Origin: BOG-908 sp963795825
GTDB lineage: Bacteria; Pseudomonadota; Alphaproteobacteria; Acetobacterales; Acetobacteraceae
Direction of reading: 5' to 3'
Assembly (NCBI GenBank): GCA_963795825.1
Contig: CAWCIW010000003.1
Coordinates: 186,001 to 250,000, forward strand
DNA length: 64,000 bases
Each line of letters starts with the position of its first letter. Within the stretch, counting starts at the first letter, position 1. Shown here one piece after another: positions 27,047 to 35,258 of this stretch. The translations under genes and the position numbers were made by a program. Below the pieces are notes generated by a model, which was not told where the DNA came from, made no database searches, and saw nothing but the letters and a program-made list of their open reading frames with translations.

Positions 27047-27211
27047 GGGAAGAAAGGAAGGCCTTCTTTTTCGAGAAAAAGAAGCAAAAAGCTTTTGCTC
27101 CGACGCTTTTCCCAGCGCTCCAGTTTTCGCGCCTAAACGCGGCTGCCGCAAATGCGGGGGAGCAAAAGTTTTTTGGTCCTTTTTTTCAAAAAAGGACTGC
27201 TTGCTTCCTCG
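27047..27211. repeat. Hairpin-arm pair between M20 gene and FemAB-like gene
   Basis: Forward arm 27047-27100 (CTTC/GAAG stem), a spacer of 57 nt with AAATGCGGGGGAGC, and reverse arm 27158-27211 (GTCC/GGAC stem). The two arms carry different closing bases, so they cannot pair perfectly with each other but each folds alone. Sits between convergent genes. Confidence 0.85.
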
Positions 27212-27212
27212 C

Positions 27213-28220
27213 CTAGCGATACCGCTCCGAAGAATTCCGCCGGAACGGATTCGACAACCTCCCCGCCACCCGATGCGCCATCGAAAACCGGCTCACCACA
27301 TACCGCGGCTTCACCACCCCGCCGAACCCGGTAAAGAACAGCGCGCTCCCCGACGTCACCACGCCCTCGAAATCGAAGATCAGCCCGCGCGCCGCCACAT
27401 CCTGCATCGCATGCCACAGCAGCAGGCTCACCGCGCCGTTTCCCGAATCCGTGCGCCTGGTCGAGAGCAGGTAATACGCGGCCTCGGCATCCCACACGTA
27501 GAAGATCGCCGCCACGATCTGGCCGGCGGCATTCTCCGCCGCGATGATGCGCCCCTGGTTGCGCGAAATCGCCGCCTGGCACACCCGCTCCAGCAACGCC
27601 GGGCTGTAATGGCTCGCGGTGCCGCCGCGCGCCAGATTGTCGTTATACACCGCGCCGAAGGCCGAGGCCTCCAGCTCCATAACGCCGTGCTGCTCCTCGG
27701 CGCGCCGTATCACGTTGCGCGTCTTGTCGCGCATATTGGCCCACAGGACGCCAGGCTTGTCCGCCGCCACCTCGAAGGTGAAGCGCACCGCCACCTCGTA
27801 GCCGAGCTCCTGGTACACGAGCGTGTCCGGCGTGCCGCGATGCATCACCTGCCAGAACCCGCTGGTGCGCGGCATCTGCGCCAGCAGCTCGCGGGTGATC
27901 TGGGCGCGCCGCAGCACCCGGTTGCAGGCGGCACCACGGCCCTCGTCGATCGCCGGCCCGAGGAAATGCGTCAGCATCGGCATGCCACAGACTTTGTGGC
28001 CGGCGAGAACATCGGACACCACATAGGGAAAACTGCCGACGCGCCGGCCGCCTTGCGAGACCACGGCCTCGGCATAGTCGCCACCGGTGACGGCCTTCAG
28101 CCACCAGGGCTGGTGGAACACCGTCGGTGCGAGCTGGTCGAAGACGGGGGCCGGCAAGGCAGCCGTGGTCGGCGTCGTGCCCGCACGCGGCGCCATATCT
28201 TGGCCCGGCATCACATCCAC
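27213..28220 (-). CDS. FemAB-like/GNAT-fold acyltransferase of the polysaccharide locus
   Basis: 335 aa, resembling the FemAB/CelD-type GNAT_acetyltransf_6 proteins found in exopolysaccharide clusters. Visible features: HQPWWLKAVTGGDYAEAVV at the N-terminus, MLTHFLGP, then RDKTRNVIRRAEEQHGV (the characteristic K-R-NIRKA-type segment) and YLLSTRRTDSGNGAVSLLLWHAM with LIFDFEGVVTSGSALFFTGFGG near the end. Family members transfer amino-acyl or acyl groups to polymers or lipids; donor and acceptor here are unknown. Last gene of the leftward operon, 134 nt after glf. Its stop is followed by a reverse hairpin arm. Confidence 0.75.
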   Translation of the reverse strand: MDVMPGQDMAPRAGTTPTTAALPAPVFDQLAPTVFHQPWWLKAVTGGDYAEAVVSQGGRRVGSFPYVVSDVLAGHKVCGMPMLTHFLGPAIDEGRGAACNRVLRRAQITRELLAQMPRTSGFWQVMHRGTPDTLVYQELGYEVAVRFTFEVAADKPGVLWANMRDKTRNVIRRAEEQHGVMELEASAFGAVYNDNLARGGTASHYSPALLERVCQAAISRNQGRIIAAENAAGQIVAAIFYVWDAEAAYYLLSTRRTDSGNGAVSLLLWHAMQDVAARGLIFDFEGVVTSGSALFFTGFGGVVKPRYVVSRFSMAHRVAGRLSNPFRRNSSERYR

Positions 28221-28354
28221 ACCACAAACCCCACGCTTGCGTCATACCTTACGCGCGGCGCAGGGTAGGCGTTCCGGGGGGCAGGCCACAAGCGGCGCAG
28301 CGTGGCTTCCGGGTATCGGTGTGGCTTATTCAGCCGGGTGCGGCGGCCAGCCGC

Positions 28355-29527
28355 CTATGCTGCGGCTTCGGCCATCTCGCCCTTGGCCCTGGGCAGCACG
28401 TCGCGTTCGAAGGATTTCAGCGCGGCGCCGATCGCCTGGTGCATGTCCAGATAGCGATAGGTGCCCAGCCGGCCGCCGAACACTACGTTGGTTTCGCGCG
28501 CTGCCAGTGCCGCGTATTGGTCGTACAGGCCCTTATCCGTCGGGGTGTTGATCGGGTAATACGGCTCGTCCTTGCGCTCCGCAAAACGCGAATATTCGCG
28601 CATGATCAGCGTGCGCTCCTGCGTGTAACGGCGCTCCGGATGCAGGTGGCGGAACTCGTGTATGCGCGTGAATCGCACATCGGCGTCGGGGTAGTTCACC
28701 ACGCTGGCGCCCTGGTAATCTTCCAGCTCGGGCCGCTCGATCTCGAAATCCAGCGTGCGCCAGCCGAGCGGGCCGAATTTGTAGTCAAAATACCGGTCGA
28801 TCGCGCCGGTGTAGATGAGTTGCGCATCGGGGCGCAGCGTGTCGCGTACGTCGAAGAAATCGCAGTTGCACACGACTTTTATGCGTTTGTCGGCGAATAC
28901 GCGCTCGAAGATCGCGTGATATCCGTCGAGCGGCAGGCCCTCGTAGATGTCGTTGAAGTAGAAATCGTTGTAACTCGCGCGCACAGGCAGCCGGCTGATC
29001 GTCTCTGCCGGCAGCAGCTTCGGATCGGTCTCCCACTGCTTGGCGGTGTAGTGGCGGATGAACGCGTCATACAACTCGCGGCCGATCAGTGACACGGCTT
29101 TTTCCTCGAAATTCGCCGGGTTGGCGAACCCCTCGCGCGCGGCGCGCTCGGCGATGAAGGCGGCGGCTTCTGACGGTTTGAGGTCCACGCCGAAGAAATT
29201 GTTCAGCGTCATCAGGTTGATCGGCATCGTGTACATGCGGCCGGCATGGCGCGTCAGCACGCGGTGGCGATAATTATTGAACGCGGTGAAGCGGTTGATC
29301 CAGGCCCACACATCGGTCTGCGACGTGTGGAACAGATGCGTGCCGTAGCGGTGGTATTCGATGCCGGTGGCGGGATCCTGCTCGGAGAACGAGTTGCCGC
29401 CGAAATGGTCGCGCTTCTCCAGAACGAGCACGGGCTCGCCGAGGACGTTGGCGATGCGCTCGGCCATGACCGCGCCGAAGAAGCCGCTGCCGGCGATGAC
29501 GTAGCGGTAGTCCTGGGCGGAGATCAT
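28355..29527 (-). CDS. glf: UDP-galactopyranose mutase
   Basis: FAD enzyme converting UDP-galactopyranose to UDP-galactofuranose, the donor for Galf residues. The 390-aa protein begins RYVIAGSGFFGAVMAERIA (FAD-binding fold), followed by EKRDHFGGNSFSE, the HRYGTHLFHTS active-site region, KQWETDPKLLP and YTGAIDRYFDYKFGPLGWR. C-terminal EPYYPINTPTDKGLYDQY and GRLGTYRYLDMHQAI complete the family pattern. ATG at 29527. It implies galactofuranose in the polymer. No dedicated Galf transferase could be named, but several glycosyltransferases are in the same cluster. Confidence 0.96.
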   Translation of the reverse strand: MISAQDYRYVIAGSGFFGAVMAERIANVLGEPVLVLEKRDHFGGNSFSEQDPATGIEYHRYGTHLFHTSQTDVWAWINRFTAFNNYRHRVLTRHAGRMYTMPINLMTLNNFFGVDLKPSEAAAFIAERAAREGFANPANFEEKAVSLIGRELYDAFIRHYTAKQWETDPKLLPAETISRLPVRASYNDFYFNDIYEGLPLDGYHAIFERVFADKRIKVVCNCDFFDVRDTLRPDAQLIYTGAIDRYFDYKFGPLGWRTLDFEIERPELEDYQGASVVNYPDADVRFTRIHEFRHLHPERRYTQERTLIMREYSRFAERKDEPYYPINTPTDKGLYDQYAALAARETNVVFGGRLGTYRYLDMHQAIGAALKSFERDVLPRAKGEMAEAAA

Positions 29528-29553
29528 TTTCGTGGGTGTTCCCGTTAGAGGTA

Positions 29554-29710
29554 GAAAGCAAGCAGTCCTTTTTTGAAAAAAAGGACCAAAAAACTTTTAT
29601 CTCGACGCACTTTCAGCAGCGTGTTCAGTCCTGCTGCAGGGAGCGCCTCAAATGCGGGGAAGCAAAAGTTTTTTGGTCCTTTTTTTCAAAAAAGGACTGC
29701 TTGCCTTGCC
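29554..29710. repeat. Hairpin-arm pair; right arm overlaps the end of the next gene
   Basis: Forward arm 29554-29603 and reverse arm 29657-29710, both with GTCC/GGAC stems. The right arm lies inside the 3' end of the gene at 29648-30592, whose last ~20 residues are translated from it. Left flank T/G-rich, right flank A/C-rich on the + strand, although both flanking genes run leftward. Confidence 0.85.
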
Positions 29711-30592
29711 CAGATTCCGCCGCGCCTTTCCCAAAAAACTAGAAGCCAGCACCCGCAGATACCGAGAAGCCGACAACCGCCGAAGCTTGCGATGGAACTG
29801 GCTCGCCGGGTTCAGGTACCCCGACAACCCGATATGGTATTTCTGCAAGCTGCCGATGTAGCGTGGCTCGTCGAGCACAGGATGGACGAAATCCTTCCCA
29901 GCCAAACCAGGCGCATCGGCTTCCAGAAAAGGCGGCCAGTGATCGTAGGCGTCCGTGGTGCCGTACGTGCTCAGCTCGCGCGAGACGAACCCGCCGCGTG
30001 CCAGTTCCGTCGGGATGAAGCCTTCGCAGAACGGCCAGGTTGCCAGTTCGCCGTTCTGCCAGGCGGTGGATTGCGCAACCCGCGCCTGCCAGAGATGACG
30101 CAGGGCCGCGCCGGAAAACACGCACAGGCAGATGAGCTGGTTGCGCACGTCATCTGCCGGATAGCCCGCCATGGTGGCGCGCCAGAACCAGTGCGCGCCG
30201 GTATCGCCCTTGGTGAGGCCTACGAAATCCACGTGTTTCGCCTGCAGCTTCGCCACCAGCGGTGCGATCGGCTGGTGAATCAGCACGTCGTATTCGAGCT
30301 GGACGTAATAGTCGTAATCCGGGTGCAGTTCCTGGAAGCGATAGAGCGGATAATCGCCGTTGAACCACAGCAGGTTGCCTTCGCCGGCGCGCGCCAGGCC
30401 CATCGCCAGCAGACCGGTCTCGGTCACGCGCACCACGTCCGGATGGAAGATGCCGGCGACCGGCCCGTTCGTCTCGTCCACGAGCACGAACACATCGGTG
30501 CCGGCGGCCACTTTCAGCAGGCGCTCGAACTGGCGCGCGGCGAAATCGTCCCAGAAATGCGTGCGGAAAATTACCGCGATGCGGGGGCTCAT
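29648..30592 (-). CDS. Putative glycosyltransferase-like protein of the polysaccharide locus
   Basis: 314 aa from the ATG at 30592, which overlaps the stop of the upstream glycosyltransferase (ATGA). No family was recognised with confidence. The N-terminus MSPRIAVIFRTHFWDDFAARQF and the central YYVQLEYDVLIHQPIAPLV (a possible acidic DxD-like site) with GDTGAHWFWRA suggest a nucleotide-sugar transferase fold of the DUF3405 kind; that is inference. No membrane segment. The last residues, GKASSPFLKKRTKKLLLP, are encoded by a hairpin repeat, so the native C-terminus was probably extended or replaced when the repeat arrived. Confidence 0.6.
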   Translation of the reverse strand: MSPRIAVIFRTHFWDDFAARQFERLLKVAAGTDVFVLVDETNGPVAGIFHPDVVRVTETGLLAMGLARAGEGNLLWFNGDYPLYRFQELHPDYDYYVQLEYDVLIHQPIAPLVAKLQAKHVDFVGLTKGDTGAHWFWRATMAGYPADDVRNQLICLCVFSGAALRHLWQARVAQSTAWQNGELATWPFCEGFIPTELARGGFVSRELSTYGTTDAYDHWPPFLEADAPGLAGKDFVHPVLDEPRYIGSLQKYHIGLSGYLNPASQFHRKLRRLSASRYLRVLASSFLGKARRNLGKASSPFLKKRTKKLLLPRI

Positions 30593-31767
30593 CACGCCAG
30601 CGCCCGCGCGCGGTCTGGCATTTTCGCAGATGCAGCCTGCGTCGCGCGATACAGCGACAACGTCTGCCATGCGATCTCGTCCCAGCCCGGCAGCGCTCCC
30701 GCCAGATCACGCGCGGCCGCGGCATACCGTGCGCACAGAGCACGGTCCGCGATCGCGTCCGCCATCGCGCGTGTCAGCGCCGCCACGTCGCCCGGCGGAA
30801 GCAGACGGCCCTGCACACCGTCCGTGATGGTTTCGGCGAAGCTGCCCAGCCGCGCGGCGAAAACCGGCCGCCCGTTGGCCAGCGCCAGCGACAGCACGCC
30901 GCTTGCCTCGATCTCGCGATACGGAAACACCGCGATCGTGCCTGGCGCGAAGATCGCCGGGATTTCCGCATCCGCGACGAAGCGCGGCTCGAGCACCACC
31001 CGGTCCGACACGCCAAGCTCTGCCGCCTGCCGGTGCAGCGCGCCGAGATCCATGTAAGGCTGGCCCACGATGCGCAGACGCGCCTGGTCACGCAGCGCCT
31101 GCGGCAAGGCGGCGAACGCGGCGATCAGCAGATCCGCGCCCTTATAGGGTTTGATCTTGCCGAACAGCACGAAGCTGAGCTCGCCCTGCATGGTATCGGC
31201 CGCATCGGCGCCGAGCCCGGCGAGCGGCCCGTGCGGCAGTTGCGTGATGCGCGCAGGCGGTATCCCGAGTGCCGCCAGACGTGCCGCTCCCTGCGCTGTG
31301 TGCACGATCAGCCGGTCGCAGGCGCGCAGCGAGGCGACGAAGCCCAGGCGCTGCAGCCGTGCGGTGGGGCTGCCGTTGAAGGGGTCGGTGTCGTGCACGG
31401 TGAGCACCACGGGGGCCACGCGACGGAATGCCGGCAGCAACCGCGCATCGAGCGCGGGCAAAGGCAGCCACTGGAAATGTATCACGTCCGGCGGCGCCCG
31501 ACGCAGCGCGCGCAGCAGCCGGCGCATGCTGGCCAGGTGGTCCACGCCCTTCACCGCCAGCCGCGCTGCCCGCGGCAGGCGCGAGACCAACCGGCCGCCG
31601 GCCGCACGATAGAATGTGGGCGCTACGGCCACCGACGCCGCACCGTCCTTCGGCGTAAGCGCGCGCCCATGCAGCGCCACCTCAGCCCCGGCGCGCGCCA
31701 GCCCGAGCATGAGCGCGCTGTCATAAGGCAAAGTGAACAGCGACGGATCGATCAGCGCCACGCGCAT
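30592..31767 (-). CDS. Glycosyltransferase, GT1/GT4 family
   Basis: Retaining GT-B glycosyltransferase, 391 aa. The N-terminal half starts MRVALIDPSLFTLPYDSALMLGLARAG and contains PDVIHFQWLPLPALDARLLP; the donor-binding half has FVLFGKIKPYKGADLLIAAF and the family motif FPYREIEASGVLSLALANGRPV with the two conserved Glu residues. Overlaps both neighbours by ATGA-type junctions, so it is tightly co-translated in the polysaccharide operon. Donor and acceptor sugars cannot be deduced. Confidence 0.92.
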   Translation of the reverse strand: MRVALIDPSLFTLPYDSALMLGLARAGAEVALHGRALTPKDGAASVAVAPTFYRAAGGRLVSRLPRAARLAVKGVDHLASMRRLLRALRRAPPDVIHFQWLPLPALDARLLPAFRRVAPVVLTVHDTDPFNGSPTARLQRLGFVASLRACDRLIVHTAQGAARLAALGIPPARITQLPHGPLAGLGADAADTMQGELSFVLFGKIKPYKGADLLIAAFAALPQALRDQARLRIVGQPYMDLGALHRQAAELGVSDRVVLEPRFVADAEIPAIFAPGTIAVFPYREIEASGVLSLALANGRPVFAARLGSFAETITDGVQGRLLPPGDVAALTRAMADAIADRALCARYAAAARDLAGALPGWDEIAWQTLSLYRATQAASAKMPDRARALA

Positions 31768-32957
31768 CAGGCCTGCGCCTCCGCTTCCTGCAGACGGGCC
31801 GGCGCGCGCGCGGAAGGCGGCGGGTTCCAGGTCTGAAACTTCTCACCCCGCAGCGAGCGCAAAACGCCGGCGCCGGTGGCCACGAACGCCGCCACCATCT
31901 CGCGCAACTGCCCGAGATTGCCGCCGCGCGCGGTGCCCAGCACGGCACATCCCGCCGCCACCAGCGCGCAGGCCACGCCGAACGCCAGCCAGCCCGCGCC
32001 TGCCAGCACCGCCAGCAATCCGCAAACCACGGACCCGGCAAGCAGGAAAATCGTCAACCAGCGCAGCAGCTTGTGCGACACGTATTTATAGAGATCGAGC
32101 GCCGGCAGCCGGACCAGCTGCGGCCACAGAACGCGGTTCACGTTGAACGCCTGGCAGGCGATGCGCACCTTGCGCCGGTATTCCTCTGCGGGGCGGGACA
32201 CGCTGGCCTCGGTCGCGATCGCATCGGCCACGCGCACGATACGCGACCCGGCGCACAGCACGGACAGCGAGACGAACATGTCGTCGATCAGCCAGGGCGG
32301 CGGGGCGCGATGCAGACTTCGGCGTATAGCGAAGATCGAGCCGTCGGCGCCCATCACCGAACCGGTGGCGCTCTCCAGCGACTTTATGTGCTCTTCGAGC
32401 CTCCAGTAGAGCGAGCCGGCCGCCGCCGTGCTGCTCGCCCCGCTCGTTGCATCGACCCCGCTTGCATCGACATATACGAGATGCCCGCACGCGCAGCCCA
32501 CCGACGGATCGGCGAACGGCGCCACCAGCCGCGCCAGCGCATCGGCCGCGAAGCTCACATTGGCGTCGGTGAACACCACGATCTCGGCGTCCGTCATGCC
32601 GACGAGCGTGTTCATGCCGGCCGTCTTGCCCAGCCGCTCCGCCGATACGACGACCCTTATGCGGTCCGCATAATCCTGCAAAACGCGCGCGGTGCCGTCA
32701 CTGGCGGCATCCACATACACCAGGATGTCGAGATCAGGATGGCCGGCCCGCAACGCCAGCAGGTTCTGCACCCGCGCCGCGATCACCTGCTCCTCGTTAT
32801 ACGCGCAGACGCAGACCGCCACCCGTCGTGGCGCCACGCCTGCGCGCAGCGGACGCGCATGACGGCGCGCGACCAGCCGCAGGCTGAGCGGGTAGGTCAC
32901 GAACGGATGCACGGCCAGCGCCAGCAGGGCGGCGGCGGCAAGCAGGAGTGCCAGCAT
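31767..32957 (-). CDS. Membrane glycosyltransferase, GT2 family
   Basis: Processive-type or membrane-anchored GT-A transferase, 396 aa from the ATG at 32957. One N-terminal transmembrane helix (MLALLLAAAALLALAVHPFV), then the catalytic domain: VAVCVCAYNEEQVIAARV, VYVDAASDGTARVL, GKTAGMNTLV, FTDANVSFAADAL (DxD-like), GADGSIFAIRR and IDDMFVSLSVL with the second Asp. Two C-terminal helices follow (LTIFLLAGSVVCGLLAVL and WLAFGVACALVAAGCAVLG). ATG overlaps the stop of the Wzc-like gene. Likely adds sugars at the inner membrane. Confidence 0.9.
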   Translation of the reverse strand: MLALLLAAAALLALAVHPFVTYPLSLRLVARRHARPLRAGVAPRRVAVCVCAYNEEQVIAARVQNLLALRAGHPDLDILVYVDAASDGTARVLQDYADRIRVVVSAERLGKTAGMNTLVGMTDAEIVVFTDANVSFAADALARLVAPFADPSVGCACGHLVYVDASGVDATSGASSTAAAGSLYWRLEEHIKSLESATGSVMGADGSIFAIRRSLHRAPPPWLIDDMFVSLSVLCAGSRIVRVADAIATEASVSRPAEEYRRKVRIACQAFNVNRVLWPQLVRLPALDLYKYVSHKLLRWLTIFLLAGSVVCGLLAVLAGAGWLAFGVACALVAAGCAVLGTARGGNLGQLREMVAAFVATGAGVLRSLRGEKFQTWNPPPSARAPARLQEAEAQA

Positions 32958-35065
32958 CAGCTGCGCGAGATCAGTATCGCGGCCAGCGGGCTGCGTGACT
33001 GGCTGCGCAGCCGCGCGCAAGCCTCGGCCGCCGCCGGCGCGCGCAACAGCGCCTCATCGAGCACCACCAACGTCACGTCGCTGCTGCGCACCACGCGAAC
33101 CGCATCGGCCTGGGAAGCCAAAGGCGCGCCCAGCACGATCAGGTCGTATTCCGCGCGCGCATCAGCCAGCAAATTCTCCAGCCCGACGGCGCTTTGCGGC
33201 GCGGCAGGGCCGGGGCGCGGCGTGCCGACCAGCGCGTCGAGCCCCGGCACCCGGTCCGGCGCCAGGGCGTCCCGCCAGGCGACCGCGCCGGTGAACACCT
33301 CAGCCAGGTGGCCGCCGGCGGAGCCGAGCAGACGCGGCAGGGCGCCGGTCTCGCCGTCCTGGTCGATCAGCAGCACGTGCTGGCCGTCGCGCGCGGCGGC
33401 GCGGGCATAGGCGCAGGCGGCCGAGGCGCCGGCCACGCCCGGCTGCGCGGCCACGAAGCCCACCACGCGCGGCGGTGTGCGCGAGAGCTGGCCGGCGCGC
33501 GTGCGCGCAAGCCGCATGGCGTCGGCCTCCGGCCCTACGCCGCCGGCGAGCAATTTATCGGCCAGGGTCCGCCCCGCCGTGCGGCCGCGCAGGGTGGCCA
33601 CCACGTGCAGCCCGGCGGCGCGCGCGAACGCCGCGCCGTCCGCTGCCGCCGCGCCGCGTCGGGTAAAGGCGAGCGCCGCCATGCAGGCCAGCAGCCCGCC
33701 GCCCATGCCGCCGAATACCGCGGCCATCTTGGTGTTCGGCGCGCTCGGCAGCCCGGGAATGGTGGCCTTACTCAGCACGCGCACATCCGGCGTGCGGTCG
33801 CTCACAGGCGTGGTCGCCGTCCGCTGCTCGCTCTCCAGCAGCGTGCGGTAGAGGTCGCGCCGCGTGGCGACGTCCTGCGCCAGCTGGTCGAGCTGCGCCT
33901 GGGTGTTCTGCGCGTTCACGCCGGATTGCCGCGCCTTTGCCAGCTCCGCCAGCACGTCCGCCTCATGCGCGCGCGCCACTTTGAGCTGGGTGGCGAGCGA
34001 GGCCACGATACGGTGCGTCTCGCCGCCGATCTCGCGGCGTATGGCCGAGAGATCCGCCTCGGCACTCTTCAGCGCCGGATAGGCAGAGCCGTAACGCTGC
34101 TGCAGGTCGGCGACCTTTTCCGCCGCCGCGGATTCCTGCCCACGCAGGCGGGAGATCGTCTCCGAGCCGAGCACGCTTGCCAGCGCGTCCGACGAGCCGC
34201 CGGCCGCCAGCGCCTGCGCGCGATCGTAATTCGCCTCGATCTGGCTGCGGTCGAGTGTGGCGCGCGAGGCGGCCGTCGCCAGATCCCCCACCTGCTGCTG
34301 GCCGACGCTGCCGGCGGGCAACCCCACCTGACCGGACTTGTCGCGCAGGTCCCGCATCTGCTTCTCGATGCGCTCGATATCGCCGCGCACCTGGTCGATA
34401 CGGCGCGACACCACGGTGTTGGCGCCCAGATCGGCCGCGGTGCGGCGCTGCGCGCGGTTCTCGATATAGTCGGCGATCAGCGTGTTGACGAAGTTGGCGG
34501 CCAGCGCCGGGTCGTGCGCCGAGAAGCCGATGCCGATCACCAGGCTGCGGTTGTCCTGGCTGATGACCAGATTGTGCTGCACGCCGCCGATCAGGCCGTC
34601 CTGCGCCGCCTGCGCGCCGTTCGGCGCCGTGATGTCGGTGGACGAGCCGGGCAGCAGGCTCTTCAGCCTGTCCTTCAGCCTGCTGGTGAGACTGGGCGGA
34701 CGCAAAGCGGCGTTGAACTCGGGGTCGCGGTCCAGGTGCAGCTGCGCGGTGACCTGCTCCACGAGCTGGCGGGCGGACAGCGCCTGCACCTCGGTGTGCA
34801 CCATCGGCATCGGGTCCGGGCCGCTATCGGCCCGCAGCGCGCCCTGCAGCTCGGGTATCGCGATCTGGTCGCCTTCCACGGCGACCTGGGCGTTTGCCGT
34901 GTAGGATTTCTCCAGCGTGCGCGCGTACAGGAAGGCGCCGCCTGCGCCGGTAATGGCGCACAGGACGATCGGGATTGCGGCGCGCTTCAGCAGCGTGACG
35001 ACCTGGGCCACGGGCTGCGCCACATCGGGCTGTGGCGGGGTGGCGCGTTCGGCTAGGCTGTCCAT
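32957..35065 (-). CDS. Wzc-like polysaccharide chain-length/co-polymerase protein with degenerate kinase domain
   Basis: 702 aa from ATG 35065. Wzz-type N-terminal half: TM1 (AIPIVLCAITGAGGAFLYA), a long periplasmic coiled coil, then the P-rich KATIPGLPSAPNTKMAAVFGGM and TM2. The cytoplasmic C-terminal domain resembles BY-kinases but the Walker A P-loop is replaced: FVAAQPGVAGASAACAYARA has no Gly-Lys-Ser/Thr. Walker A' VLLIDQDGETG and a Walker B-like YDLIVLGAPL remain, and no tyrosine cluster closes the protein. It is probably a co-polymerase without kinase activity. The gene is preceded by a hairpin repeat and an ORFan-type AAA ATPase. Confidence 0.88.
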   Translation of the reverse strand: MDSLAERATPPQPDVAQPVAQVVTLLKRAAIPIVLCAITGAGGAFLYARTLEKSYTANAQVAVEGDQIAIPELQGALRADSGPDPMPMVHTEVQALSARQLVEQVTAQLHLDRDPEFNAALRPPSLTSRLKDRLKSLLPGSSTDITAPNGAQAAQDGLIGGVQHNLVISQDNRSLVIGIGFSAHDPALAANFVNTLIADYIENRAQRRTAADLGANTVVSRRIDQVRGDIERIEKQMRDLRDKSGQVGLPAGSVGQQQVGDLATAASRATLDRSQIEANYDRAQALAAGGSSDALASVLGSETISRLRGQESAAAEKVADLQQRYGSAYPALKSAEADLSAIRREIGGETHRIVASLATQLKVARAHEADVLAELAKARQSGVNAQNTQAQLDQLAQDVATRRDLYRTLLESEQRTATTPVSDRTPDVRVLSKATIPGLPSAPNTKMAAVFGGMGGGLLACMAALAFTRRGAAAADGAAFARAAGLHVVATLRGRTAGRTLADKLLAGGVGPEADAMRLARTRAGQLSRTPPRVVGFVAAQPGVAGASAACAYARAAARDGQHVLLIDQDGETGALPRLLGSAGGHLAEVFTGAVAWRDALAPDRVPGLDALVGTPRPGPAAPQSAVGLENLLADARAEYDLIVLGAPLASQADAVRVVRSSDVTLVVLDEALLRAPAAAEACARLRSQSRSPLAAILISRS

Positions 35066-35085
35066 CGGAGTTCCTTGGCGCCGGC

Positions 35086-35258
35086 AGGAAGGAAGCGGTC
35101 CTTTTTTGTAAAAAAGGACCAAAAAACTTTTGCCTGGCGCTGACGCAGCACCGCGTCAGCAGTCGCACCGTCGAGGAACAACCCACGGCGCCGAAACATC
35201 GAACGGAGCAAAAGTTTTTTGCTTCTTTTTTTCAAAAAAGAAGGCCTTGCTTCCTGCC
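35086..35258. repeat. Hairpin-arm pair between AAA ATPase and Wzc-like gene
   Basis: Forward arm 35086-35136 (GTCC/GGAC stem) and reverse arm 35203-35258 (CTTC/GAAG stem), 66-nt spacer. Both neighbouring genes are leftward, so this unit lies inside the operon and could attenuate transcription from the first two genes into the rest. Left flank T/G-rich, right flank A/C-rich. Confidence 0.85.
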
